Part shown: positions 35,117-44,137 of the stretch, one piece after another | Layout of the letters: each line of letters starts with the position of its first letter | How positions within the stretch are numbered: position 1 is the first letter of the stretch | From: Acidobacteriota bacterium | GTDB lineage: Bacteria > Acidobacteriota > Terriglobia > Acidiferrales > UBA7541 | Assembly (NCBI GenBank): GCA_003223325.1 | Contig: QHYS01000028.1 | Location: 103,787 to 157,961 of the forward strand | DNA: 54,175 nt | Direction of reading: 5' to 3' | Notes under the pieces: generated by a model | What the model was told of the DNA's origin: nothing | Databases searched by the model: none | The model's input: only the letters and a program-made list of their open reading frames with translations | Made by a program: the position numbers and the translations under genes

Positions 35117-35339
35117 GGTGCTTCGCGGTGGTTGCGTAGCAAGGCGAGCCAACGTTTGGCGAGCTCAGGGTCTCTCGGTGCATCCAACGTGAGATGCATC
35201 TCTCGGACACATCGAAACCGAGCATGAGAAGTTCGCCATGAATACCCGGTGCGCCCTAGGTTGGGTTCTCCGTGACCCTCCGAAAGGTCAGATCGCGGAC
35301 TTCCCTGGAAATCCTTCTCCGGCCAACGATCCGGCGGGG
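35117..35339 (-). mobile_element. Integrase-core transposase remnant, copy A
   Basis: On the minus strand the segment from 35339 reads RISREVRDL, ENPT-stop-GAPGIHGELLMLGFDVSE and RCISRWM, then continues in another frame as DAPRDPELAKRWLALLRNHR. This is the part just upstream of, and entering, the rve catalytic core of IS481/IS3-type transposases (normally ENPTWGAPRIHGELL...). A TAG replaces the Trp codon and one frameshift follows. No terminal repeats are left. A second remnant of the same element is at 50735-50920, and 25 bases are identical between the two (35211-35235 and 50893-50917). Confidence 0.8.
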
Positions 35340-35420
35340 GCTAGATATCGCTCACCATAATGAGAGCCTGTTTCCATCCAGACCACAACCTCCGCGCCAA
35401 AATCCAGAGGAGCTTATCGA

Positions 35421-35702
35421 ATGCTTCGAGCCTTGGCCGCGGATGTCTTCGCTTCAGTGCCGCGAGTTGTTGGCGATCCCTCGCAGTTTCAGCTCAGCGA
35501 AGTCAGGCAAGTCTATGCTGTTGCCAACGAGATGCCAAATATTCTTGCACAGCAGCCATGCTATTGTCGGCGGTATTACATAGCCTGCTTGATTGCTTTA
35601 CAAATCTGGAAGCCACAAATTGCGAAATATCGGTTGACGAGGTGCGGCTTGTCACGCAATTGTATCGTCGAGGCAAGACCGCGTCGGAAATTCGTGCTGG
35701 TT
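35421..35702 (+). pseudogene. Frameshifted PCYCGC-type protein
   Basis: The first frame reads VRQVYAVANEMPNILAQQPCYC, the conserved start of PCYCGC-domain (lipo)proteins. After about 35568 homology jumps to a neighbouring frame: HSLLDCFTNLEATNCEISVD, then LVTQLYRRGKTASEIRAG, the conserved second half. The few residues between (CxCGDR..GH in intact relatives) are lost. There is no clear signal peptide in front. These proteins are thought to bind metal through the cysteines; this copy is broken. Confidence 0.7.
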
Positions 35703-35841
35703 CAGCAGTACGGAGTTATGTCGGCACGACCGGACAGACAACTCATCAGTGTTCCGGCTTTCGAACACAACCCCTCATTTCCATTCGCATCTATGCTAAC
35801 ATTCACGATCTCTGGCGGGTATCCCTTGCAGTTCTCGTTGA

Positions 35842-36138
35842 ATGATGAGACGCGGACAACGACAAGGTCGTAATCGGCTCCATTTTGCGTGCCTTAGCGC
35901 CGCTATGTTGGCCGTTCTGCTGTTGGCCATCGGCGCTGGTTTCTGGCACCAGGATGCCCCGCGTTCCGAAGCTACCTGTTCCATTTGTCACCTTGCGCAC
36001 CTGACGCCGGCGCTGGGTTCTCTCCTCGCCGGCCTCTCGGCTCCGCTGGTCATCGCTTGGCATTTACCCGCTGACACGCACGTCACACAATCAGCCCCGA
36101 CCGCCCTGAGCGCGCCTCCTCGCGCTCCGCCAGCCTAG
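35842..36138 (+). CDS. Small membrane protein with CSICH motif
   Basis: A 98-residue protein with a basic N-terminus, one hydrophobic helix (LSAAMLAVLLLAIGAGFWHQ, about 18-38), and then EATCSICHLAHLTPALGSLL, containing C-x2-C-H. A second hydrophobic stretch and a proline-rich tail follow. Similar small proteins with a CxxCH-type segment lie just upstream of TonB-dependent receptor genes in Acidobacteriota, as here (131 bases). CSICH could take a haem or a metal; the function is unknown. Two ATG codons (35842 and 35845) are possible starts. Confidence 0.65.
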   Translation: MMRRGQRQGRNRLHFACLSAAMLAVLLLAIGAGFWHQDAPRSEATCSICHLAHLTPALGSLLAGLSAPLVIAWHLPADTHVTQSAPTALSAPPRAPPA

Positions 36139-36268
36139 AGACATCCGCCGCCGGCAACCGGTTTTCGCTCAGCCTCATTCGCCTCTCTTCTTACCGACCC
36201 GGTAACCACTACCCGCGGAGCTGCTCGGGGGACATCCCGCACGCTTCGCTTGGCTTCGAGGAGGCCAC

Positions 36269-38920
36269 ATGCTACGCAAGCGGTTTTCAAGTCTTGGGAT
36301 TTTGGTTTTATCTGCGGTCATGGGGGCGTTGTCTCTCGCCGCACCTTCCACATTAAGTGCCCAGTCCAATTCGGGCATCATTCAAGGCATGATCACAGAT
36401 CCTTCGAAGGCCGCGATACCGGGTGCCAAAGTGCACTTGGAAAATCCGGTCAGCCATCACGTCAATGACGTGGAAACCGATACGGACGGAAACTTTCGAA
36501 TTCCGAACGTTCCCTTCAATCCGTACCATCTCACCGTAACGGCGCAGGGCTTTGCTACCTCCGCGCAAGACGTTGATGTGCGCTCGACCGTTCCAATTAC
36601 TTTGAACATAACTCTGACGATTGGCAGCGCCACCACCAGTATCACCGTCACTGAGAGTGCCTCCGACCTCGTTGAAGAAGACGCCAATTTTCACACCGAC
36701 ATTGACCGGGGACTCTTCGATAAACTGCCGCTCGAGAGTCCGTCCTCTTCCGTGAGTTCGCTGATAACCCTCTCCTCACCCGGAGTCGTTGCGGATTCTA
36801 ATGGCCTTTTCCATGGACTTGGCGATCACGCCGAGAATTCATTTTCTATTGATGGCCAGCCCATCACCGATCAGCAGAGCAAGATCTTTTCCAATCAGAT
36901 TCCCGCCGACGCCATCCAGTCGATTGAAGTCATCTCTGGTGCGCCGCCCGCCGAATACGGTGATAAGACCAGCCTGGTCATTAACGTAACCACGCGTTCG
37001 GGCCTCGGAGAAACACGGCCGCACGGCAGCGTCACAGGATCATACGGCTCATTCCACACCAGCAACGTCGGTTTTGACCTCGGTGTCGGAGGCTCCAAGT
37101 GGGGGAACTTTATTGCCGCCAACGGGCTCAACTCCGACCGTTTTCTTGATCCGCCGGAACTTCAGGTGTTCCATTCAAAAGGCAACGAAGAAAATATTTT
37201 CGATCGAGTCGATTTCAAGCTGAGCAATGTTGATACGATTTCGGTCAATGGCCAGTTCACGCGTTCCTGGTTTCAGACGCCCAACTCCTACGACAGCCTG
37301 AATAGCGGCGCTACCGATCCGATAACTGGCAATCCGCTTGGCCCCCAGGACCAGCGCGCGGAAATCAAGACCTTCGACGTCGCGCCATCCTGGTCGCACC
37401 TTTTTGGCGCATCCGCTGTCTACACGCTCGGCGCCTTTGTGCGGCAAGATCAGTTCTTCTATTTCCCGAGCCGCAACCATTTCGCAGACTTGGGCGACTC
37501 GCTCACTCAGAAGCGTAAACTTACGAACCTAGGTCTTCGCACCGACCTCGCCTATACAAAGGGTATCCACAATTTAAAATTCGGAGTCACCTACCAGCAG
37601 ACGCTTCTTACCGAGAACTTCGCGATCGGAATAACGGATCCTACGTTTCTCGGTTCTTTAACTGACGTGAACGGTTTCTCCTGCGTAAATGCCGCCGGCG
37701 CCCCCATTGCTTCCCCCTGCACAGATCTCGCTCCGTTTGACTTGACGAGGGGAGGGAGCCCGTTTCCCTTTCAGGGGCACAAGCCGATCAAGGAGCTCGC
37801 CCTTTATGTCCAGGATACGATCACGAAGGCTAACTGGACCTTTAACCTCGGGATTCGCGGAGACTTCTATGCCGGTTTCGTCACGGACCGGCAAGCCGAA
37901 CCCCGCCTGGGGATTGCTTACAACATTAAGCCGAGCAATACCGTGCTTCGCGTTTCCTATGCGCGCGTTATGGAAACTCCTTTCAATGAAAACTTAATCC
38001 TGGCCAGCACCGCGAGCCCCATCATCGCCGATATCCTCGGCTTTCCGCCGGTGCCATCGCCGGTGACTCCGGGCCATCGCAACGAATTTCACGCCGGAAT
38101 CGAGCAGGCATTTGGGCGACATTTGGTTGTAGACACTGACTACATGTGGAAATACACGCATGGCGCTTATGATTTCAGTGCCCTGACCGCCACGACCCCA
38201 ATTTTCTTCCCGATCGAATGGCACAACTCGAAAATCACCGGCGTCTCTGCGCGTATAAACGTGCCCAATTACCATGGTCTGAGTGCATTCGTGGTTATGG
38301 GCAGCGTGGCCGCGCGTTTCTTCAATCCTCAAATTGGTGGCCTCGGTGCCGTCCTCGGAAACGGTAACGCCGTATTCCGCATCGACCACGATCAGAAGTT
38401 CCAACAGACAACACACCTTCAATACCAGCCCTTTACACGCTTGCCGTGGATCGGATTTAACTGGCGGTACGATAGCGGCCTCGTTGCGGGCGCGCTGCCT
38501 TTCGCCGTCGATGCAACGACACCCGTAGACGCAAGCGGTCTTACTCCCGATCAGCAGTTCGAAGCGGGCCTATTCTGCGGAAGCGTAGCCGCTACGCCGA
38601 CGACGCCCATTAGCTCTGCTCTCGGTCCTGACCTCTGCCCTCCCTCGCAGTACGGCTCCACGTTACTGAAAGTTCCGGCTCCCGGAACCGAGAATGACGA
38701 CCATAATCCGCCCCGCGTTGCCCCGAGGCACCTGTTCGATCTCAGTATCGGGGACGATGATGTGCTTCACTTTCACGCCGAGCGGTATAAGGTCAGCCTG
38801 CGTTTCACGGTCATCAACCTGACCAACGAGGTGGCGCTCTACAACTTCCTGTCCACGTTCAGTGGCACGCATTACGTCACGCCGCGAACCACCACCGGCG
38901 AAATCGGCTTCCACTTCTAA
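36269..38920 (+). CDS. TonB-dependent receptor with CarboxypepD_reg-like N-domain
   Basis: An 883-residue outer-membrane receptor. A signal peptide (LGILVLSAVMGALSLAAPST) precedes a carboxypeptidase regulatory-like beta-sandwich (about 33-115: IIQGMITDPSKAAIPGAKVH, GNFRIPNVPFNPYHLTVTAQ), the plug (about 140-240: FHGLGDHAENSFSIDGQPIT, AIQSIEVISGAPPAEYGD, LVINVTTRSG), and a large barrel ending GEIGFHF. This type is highly duplicated in Acidobacteriota and is thought to import large organic or metal-chelate substrates with TonB-ExbBD energy. GAGGAGG lies before the ATG. The ligand is unknown. Confidence 0.93.
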   Translation: MLRKRFSSLGILVLSAVMGALSLAAPSTLSAQSNSGIIQGMITDPSKAAIPGAKVHLENPVSHHVNDVETDTDGNFRIPNVPFNPYHLTVTAQGFATSAQDVDVRSTVPITLNITLTIGSATTSITVTESASDLVEEDANFHTDIDRGLFDKLPLESPSSSVSSLITLSSPGVVADSNGLFHGLGDHAENSFSIDGQPITDQQSKIFSNQIPADAIQSIEVISGAPPAEYGDKTSLVINVTTRSGLGETRPHGSVTGSYGSFHTSNVGFDLGVGGSKWGNFIAANGLNSDRFLDPPELQVFHSKGNEENIFDRVDFKLSNVDTISVNGQFTRSWFQTPNSYDSLNSGATDPITGNPLGPQDQRAEIKTFDVAPSWSHLFGASAVYTLGAFVRQDQFFYFPSRNHFADLGDSLTQKRKLTNLGLRTDLAYTKGIHNLKFGVTYQQTLLTENFAIGITDPTFLGSLTDVNGFSCVNAAGAPIASPCTDLAPFDLTRGGSPFPFQGHKPIKELALYVQDTITKANWTFNLGIRGDFYAGFVTDRQAEPRLGIAYNIKPSNTVLRVSYARVMETPFNENLILASTASPIIADILGFPPVPSPVTPGHRNEFHAGIEQAFGRHLVVDTDYMWKYTHGAYDFSALTATTPIFFPIEWHNSKITGVSARINVPNYHGLSAFVVMGSVAARFFNPQIGGLGAVLGNGNAVFRIDHDQKFQQTTHLQYQPFTRLPWIGFNWRYDSGLVAGALPFAVDATTPVDASGLTPDQQFEAGLFCGSVAATPTTPISSALGPDLCPPSQYGSTLLKVPAPGTENDDHNPPRVAPRHLFDLSIGDDDVLHFHAERYKVSLRFTVINLTNEVALYNFLSTFSGTHYVTPRTTTGEIGFHF

Positions 38921-39208
38921 ACGGGCTGATGGGTGCTGGTCCCGGCCCCCACCGCCACTAGTGGAATGGAACGCTCCGGTGAGAGTGCTTAGCCAACTTG
39001 GGTTAGGTTCAGCCAAGTTCGCAACGCTAGGCGTGTGCTCGATATGAAGGGCCGTACCGCCGCGGCGTTTATAGAAATAGCTTATGGGGATCTTCGCAAG
39101 GGCGAACGGGTGGATGCGATCGTTCCGCTCCGGCATATAATTATAAGCCGTCCACAGCAACTCATCGCCTTGGCCCAGCGCCGCGGCAGGAAACTGGCAA
39201 ATCAATCC
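38921..39208. other. Intergenic region
   Basis: About 290 bases between the receptor gene and the IS630 remnant. A 62-codon open frame (39035-39223) has no recognisable features. No hairpin with a T-tract follows the receptor stop. Confidence 0.35.
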
Positions 39209-39783
39209 GCGGCCTGTATCTGAATCCGCCCGAGCATGCGCTCGTGCTGTCATTGGTCGAGAAGGGCCAGATCCAACCTCTTGACCGTACCCAGCCCGGT
39301 CTGCCCATGAAAAAGGGCCGTGCTCATACGATGACGCATGATTACAAAGCGGCATGGAACCACCACGTTGTTTGCCGCTCTCAACACGCTCGACGGCAGT
39401 GTGATGGCCACTTGCGAGGAGCGTCATCGCTATCAAGAATGGCTGAAGTTCCTGTGTCTCATCGATCGCCAAACGCCCGCCGACAAACAGCTCCACCTTA
39501 TCCCACCCACAAACACCCGGCGGTTCTGCTCTGGGCGGCACGCCACAAGCGCTTTCATTTCCACTTCACGCCCACCAGCAGCAGTTGGCTCAACATGGTC
39601 GAACGATTCTTCCGCGACCTCACCGAGAATCAGCTCCGGCGCGGCGTCCTTACCAGCGTCGAAGCTCTCCAAGAACGCATTCTCGCTGATATCCAAGAAC
39701 ATAATCGCCAACCCAAACCCTTTATCTGGACCGCAAAGGCCAATGACATTCTCGAAAAAGTTAAACGCGCCAAGGCTAAGTAA
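39209..39783 (+). mobile_element. IS630-family transposase remnant, multiply broken
   Basis: Starts with [20 protein letters not shown] and [20 protein letters not shown] in one frame, shifts near 39345 to [20 protein letters not shown], then back near 39500 to [20 protein letters not shown], and ends [20 protein letters not shown] and [21 protein letters not shown] gap removes the VDNYA segment with the second catalytic Asp. The N-terminal helix-turn-helix half is missing. It is a different IS630 subtype from the remnant at 14.1 kb. Confidence 0.85.
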
Positions 39784-39883
39784 CAGGCTACCTGCGTGAT
39801 GCAGTGCTCTAGCTTGGATATCCGATTACTTCATCAAACATCCTGACGATCGAAGATCTGATTCTCCGTTGTTGAACCCACAT

Positions 39884-41302
39884 TCACTCGGTTTTGTCTC
39901 GAGACTGAAAGCCCACGCGTTGGAGTTGTCCCCAACCCCAATCACCTCGGAGGTATTGCCACAATCCCCAGAAACGCCAAAACATTTGGAGTTGGCGATA
40001 GGGAAAATGGTCCAGGAAGCAGAAAAGAATTAAGGTTGTAACATCGCGCCAGTCGTTATACCGGCGATAAGTGATTTCCTCTTGGAGCACGGAGCCAATG
40101 GAGATCACCGTGGCAAACGCGTAGCCGAACAGTAGGAAGTCTAAAAAGAAATGCCGACTAAGCACACCGAGCAGAGCAGCGGCGATGAGTGTGGTATACC
40201 CCAACAGCTCGATGACGGGCGCGAGCAGCTCAAAAATCCACAGATAGGGCAGCGCCAGCCAACCAATTCGCCCGTACCGTGGATTGAACAACATGTCGCG
40301 GTTTCGCCAGAGCACATCGAAGAGGCCCTTCTGCCAGCGCGCCCGTTGCCGGCCGAGCGATCGCAGGTCAGACGGCGCCTCTGTCCAGCAGACCGGATCG
40401 GGGACGAAATTGATGTGGTAGGGCTGGTTCCTCTCTTGTAAGAGGCGGTGCAGGCGGGTCACGAGGTCGATATCTTCACCGACTGTATCCGTGCGATACC
40501 CGCCTACCTGTTTCACTAAGTCGCGTCGAAAGACGCCAAATGCCCCAGAGATGATCATCAGCAAATTGAATTGCGCCCAACCCTCGCGACCCACTAGAAA
40601 CGCCCGTAGGTATTCGATGACTTGCAAAATTTCCAGCGGGCGATGCGGCAGGCGGATCTCGCGCAGCTGGCCCCCCGCGACTACCGAACCGTTCACCACT
40701 CGTACGATCCCTCCACTTGCCACAACGTGATGTACCTCAGTGAGCGAAGGAATCATAATGCGCAGCAATGCATCCTTTTCGAGCACTGCATCCGCATCCA
40801 CCACACAGATATAAGGGCTAGAGGCAGCATTTACGCCTGCATTTATGCAATCTGCTTTGCTGTGCCCCCATTCCTTAACCAATACCAGCAGCCGGCCGTC
40901 GTCTGGGCTTACATAAATTCGACGCATAATCTGCGTCGGGATTTCCGGAACGTAGAAAAGGTCGGTCTCGAGCAAATGAAACTCTTCAATTAGCTCTTCG
41001 AGGGTCCGATCTGTCGAGCCGTCATTAATGACAATGACCTCGAGCCCGGGGTAATCCAGCTCGAGCAGTGAATGCACGGACTCGACAATGGACTTCTCCT
41101 CGTTTCGTGCGGGTACGAGCAAAGCAACCGGGGGAGTAAGCGGTGAACTCATCAGGCGCGTCATTGGCATGCCAGCGAGATGCCGTTGGTGGACCGTGCT
41201 AGTCCACACCGCCGCGATCAAGAGCACCACGTAAATGAGATTCGACAGGAGGTAATAAGCGAACAACGTGTCATTAGAAATCTCTATGAACCGGAAGATC
41301 AC
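39884..41302 (-). CDS. Membrane glycosyltransferase family 2 (polysaccharide synthase type)
   Basis: A 472-residue processive-type GT2. One N-terminal helix (about 14-35) precedes the catalytic domain with VALLVPARNEEKSIVES, VIVINDGSTD (UDP site), VVDADAVLEKDAL (DxD metal site), VGEDIDLV (catalytic base), and LGRQRARWQKG (Q-x-x-R-W), the set seen in BcsA, PgaC and HasA. Two to four C-terminal helices follow (LPYLWIFELLAPVIELLGYT and LDFLLFGYAFATVISIGSVL). It has no PilZ domain. It is the last gene of the exopolysaccharide locus, four bases from the HEAT-protein gene. The polymer is unknown; PgaC-like length suggests a hexosamine or similar. Confidence 0.9.
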   Translation of the reverse strand: MIFRFIEISNDTLFAYYLLSNLIYVVLLIAAVWTSTVHQRHLAGMPMTRLMSSPLTPPVALLVPARNEEKSIVESVHSLLELDYPGLEVIVINDGSTDRTLEELIEEFHLLETDLFYVPEIPTQIMRRIYVSPDDGRLLVLVKEWGHSKADCINAGVNAASSPYICVVDADAVLEKDALLRIMIPSLTEVHHVVASGGIVRVVNGSVVAGGQLREIRLPHRPLEILQVIEYLRAFLVGREGWAQFNLLMIISGAFGVFRRDLVKQVGGYRTDTVGEDIDLVTRLHRLLQERNQPYHINFVPDPVCWTEAPSDLRSLGRQRARWQKGLFDVLWRNRDMLFNPRYGRIGWLALPYLWIFELLAPVIELLGYTTLIAAALLGVLSRHFFLDFLLFGYAFATVISIGSVLQEEITYRRYNDWRDVTTLILFCFLDHFPYRQLQMFWRFWGLWQYLRGDWGWGQLQRVGFQSRDKTE

Positions 41303-41306
41303 GCGG

Positions 41307-42668
41307 TCACCCCATCGGCTGTGGGACGGGACTCTCGCGTAACTGTTGGAGAACCCAGCGAGTCACGCATTGGCCGCGCCACGAGGGCGCGGAGGCAGCG
41401 AGCTGTTCCAGTGTTGGAATCAGCCGAATTTCGCCCGAACGTGCAAGTACTCGGGCTACGGCAATCCTGACGTGCAAGTCCACGTGATGCGCGAGTATGT
41501 CAACCAGGAACCGTTCTGCGCCGGCGCGGAACGCTGTGAGCAAGAGGCACTCCGTAGACTGATAGCTCGCGTCATTCGGCAACGATTCAACCAAATGCAA
41601 AAGCGCACCGGAACGTTCAAGTTCGGCGACTAGTGCCTGCATGGCGTATCGATCATGCTTCTGCCTCACCAATCCGAAAATCTCTTCGAGCTGTGCATCA
41701 AAACGGGCCAGCGCTGCCGCCGATCGTAAACGGACGTGGCGGTTGGAATCACATAAGCCTTCAACCATAAGCGGGATGGACTGCGCGTCGTGCAAGCGAC
41801 CGAGAGCCGCGATTGCCCGGAGCCGTACAAACCATTCCTCGTCGTGCACGAGGTTAGCAAGAGCGCTCAGCCCCAAGGCCGGTGCGGCTTCGCCTAGCGC
41901 CCGCGCGGCGGAGGCACGTACATCTGCTAGAGGATCGGAGGCCAAAAGCAGTAAATCCTCGCCGAGTTCTTGTGACGCAACCTCACCCAGCACTCGGGCC
42001 AATAGAGGTCGCACGCTGTCCTCGGCCCGGAGCACGTAGGAAAGCAAGAGCGAAGGGCGCAGACGGCAGCAATTGAGGAGTGCGTTCTGGAGGGGTGCCG
42101 CTGGCACTTGTAGGTCTCCCAAAACCACCCGTTCAAGAATGGGCGCGGAAGCTTCAGGCAACCCGACGCTGCCTAGTCCCCGGAGGGCGGCCAAACGTAC
42201 CTTCGCATCGGGATCACCGAGGGCCTCCGCGAGAGCAGGGATAGCTTCCGCAGCATGCATCCTCCCCAAGCAAACCAACGCGCGCCGACGCTGCCAGCCG
42301 CTGCAATGACCCGCCTCATAGATACGTATATCGAGAAGGCCACTGGAACGTAGACAGTGCATTAGCCTTTCCGCTTCTCCGGAGGGGGCCAAGTCCAACC
42401 GATCGAGCAGGATGGCCTCAACGATGTCACGGTCGAGTGAGTCGAATCGCCAGGCCTCCGGTGGCACGTTACCGCTCACTATAGCGTCCCATCGCTTGCG
42501 AATGGCAAGCGTCCGTTCATCCCGTCTGCGGAAGTAGCGACGCCGAGAGGCACGCCGTATGAAAATAAATCCAAGAAGAGAGCCGACCGCAATCGCAAAG
42601 TCAAGAATTGCTAATATGACATGGTTCTCTGGATCTAGGCGCCAAATCCAGCTAAAAATGGATCGCAT
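41307..42668 (-). CDS. Membrane-anchored HEAT-repeat protein
   Basis: About 453 residues from ATG 42668 (42680 is possible). One N-terminal helix (VILAILDFAIAVGSLLGFIF) with a very basic stop-transfer (RRASRRRYFRRRDER) anchors it, and the rest is a string of HEAT/PBS-lyase-type helical repeats: ALVCLGRMHAAEAIPALAEA, AALRGLGSVGLPEASAPILE, SAARALGEAAPALGLSALAN, AIAALGRLHDAQSIPLMVEG. Such solenoids are protein-docking scaffolds. The start lies inside the end of the porin gene (17-base overlap), so the two are translationally coupled. It probably holds the synthase complex together. No enzyme motif is seen. Confidence 0.85.
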   Translation of the reverse strand: MRSIFSWIWRLDPENHVILAILDFAIAVGSLLGFIFIRRASRRRYFRRRDERTLAIRKRWDAIVSGNVPPEAWRFDSLDRDIVEAILLDRLDLAPSGEAERLMHCLRSSGLLDIRIYEAGHCSGWQRRRALVCLGRMHAAEAIPALAEALGDPDAKVRLAALRGLGSVGLPEASAPILERVVLGDLQVPAAPLQNALLNCCRLRPSLLLSYVLRAEDSVRPLLARVLGEVASQELGEDLLLLASDPLADVRASAARALGEAAPALGLSALANLVHDEEWFVRLRAIAALGRLHDAQSIPLMVEGLCDSNRHVRLRSAAALARFDAQLEEIFGLVRQKHDRYAMQALVAELERSGALLHLVESLPNDASYQSTECLLLTAFRAGAERFLVDILAHHVDLHVRIAVARVLARSGEIRLIPTLEQLAASAPSWRGQCVTRWVLQQLRESPVPQPMG

Positions 42669-43887
42669 AGCTGAATCCAAAACTCGTTTGAGTTTGGCCC
42701 TGCGACCGGTTTTGCTTGAAGACGTAGTTGGTGAGTTCCTGACGCGAGCTCAAGGAGTATTTAAGCCCGCCACCAAACGTGCGCGCCGAAAATCGCCCAA
42801 TCTGATCGACCATCGCGAAGTTTTCTGTGCCGACGCCGAACAAGAAGTTCCCCGAGAGGGAGCGGTAAAGGGGGAAATTCAAATGAATCGAGCCCGAAGG
42901 TTGCCACTCCGCACCTAAACCTGACAAGTGGCTCCGCGCGGCCGTGCCCTCAAACGAGAAGGTCCAATCCCGAGAGAAATAGAAGACAATGCCCGGAGTA
43001 AGCACAAGCACACGAGCGTTTTGATACCAGAACCAGTGCTGGTGATAAGTTACTTCCACTCCACGCACCGGCGCCGACTCACCGAAGCTTAAGCCTCGGC
43101 CATATTCGAAAAAGCTCTCGCTCTTGGGAACGACGGCCTGGTGGTTAGCCACGGCACCGCCCAAGGTAAGGGAATCGTGCGCCGTGAGTCGATAAGTGGC
43201 ACTCCCGAGAAACCTGCCTGCCGTTTGGCCAAAGAGCTGTTGACTAATACCGGAGATGTCGGTGGACCATCGCGGGCTCATTCGAATGCTGAGTCTGGCG
43301 GTAAATGCCTCAGCAGTACGGATGTAGTTGAAGGTGTCGATATCGGTATTGAAATGAAGAACGTAACGTGTTTCGTCATCAAGGGAGGCCAAACCTGCCC
43401 GTGCATCTGCGTTGGAGGGCTGTAAAACGAGTGCCTGCTTGAATGCCACGCGAGCCTGTTCGGTGCGACCCAACCCTCGGAGGGCTTGTCCTTTACTAAG
43501 ATAGAGGTCGGATCGGTTGGGATCGATTTGCGTAGCATTTTCAAGGAGCGAGAGAGATTCTTCATACTGGTGTTTCCAAGTCAGCAAACTCGCCAAGCCA
43601 ACTAGTACGTCGACGTCGCGCGGAACAAGTACAAGAAGATGCCGGTACTGAGCCTCGGCCTTTTGCCAACGTCCTGTCCACGCCAACAGTCTGGCCCGCC
43701 ACCCGGCGGCTTCGAGATCCTCCGGCGCCTGCGCTAGGCGATTCTCCACAATCTGTAAAGCTTCTCTGAGCTGATGGGCAGCGACACGTTGGCGGATCTG
43801 TGCGTCCCAGTCAGGTCCTTGCGCTTTTGCTGGCTGGCCCACGAGCAGCCCCATCAAGGCCGCCAAGAGCAGAGAAGTATGCTTCAT
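42652..43887 (-). CDS. TPR-containing YaiO-family outer-membrane beta-barrel protein
   Basis: A 411-residue exported protein. Signal peptide MKHTSLLLAALMGLLVGQPA, then about three TPR units (WDAQIRQRVAAHQLREALQI, WRARLLAWTGRWQKAEAQYR, LYLSKGQALRGLGRTEQARV), and from about 190 a beta-barrel domain with strands such as FTARLSIRMSPRWSTDISGI and ending in SFGFSYAIHF with terminal Phe. This is the layout of YaiO and, more broadly, of PgaA-like export porins, where the periplasmic TPRs guide the polymer to the pore. It is 250 bases downstream of the GGDEF-like gene. Confidence 0.9.
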   Translation of the reverse strand: MKHTSLLLAALMGLLVGQPAKAQGPDWDAQIRQRVAAHQLREALQIVENRLAQAPEDLEAAGWRARLLAWTGRWQKAEAQYRHLLVLVPRDVDVLVGLASLLTWKHQYEESLSLLENATQIDPNRSDLYLSKGQALRGLGRTEQARVAFKQALVLQPSNADARAGLASLDDETRYVLHFNTDIDTFNYIRTAEAFTARLSIRMSPRWSTDISGISQQLFGQTAGRFLGSATYRLTAHDSLTLGGAVANHQAVVPKSESFFEYGRGLSFGESAPVRGVEVTYHQHWFWYQNARVLVLTPGIVFYFSRDWTFSFEGTAARSHLSGLGAEWQPSGSIHLNFPLYRSLSGNFLFGVGTENFAMVDQIGRFSARTFGGGLKYSLSSRQELTNYVFKQNRSQGQTQTSFGFSYAIHF

Positions 43888-44137
43888 AGGCCGTAATCGA
43901 CATCTTAACTAGAACTTCCTTGCGCTTTGGTTCTAAGTCTTTGCTGGTGTCCAAGATACAACTATGAAGCGGTCTGCAAAGAGGTCGCTCGCTTGATAGA
44001 GGCTGAAGGCAATCGAATTAAGAGCGCGGGCGTTCACTCCTGGAGACTAAGCCCTGCAAAGCTGCAAAACTCTGACCAGTTTCCGCGCAGAAAGCAAATC
44101 TATTGGAGATTTCGGCGTACAGCCGCATTCGGAAGGT

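Noticed and set aside
41180-43425. Plus-strand open frames inside the HEAT and YaiO genes
   Set aside because: They lie antisense to clear coding sequences and have no domain features.
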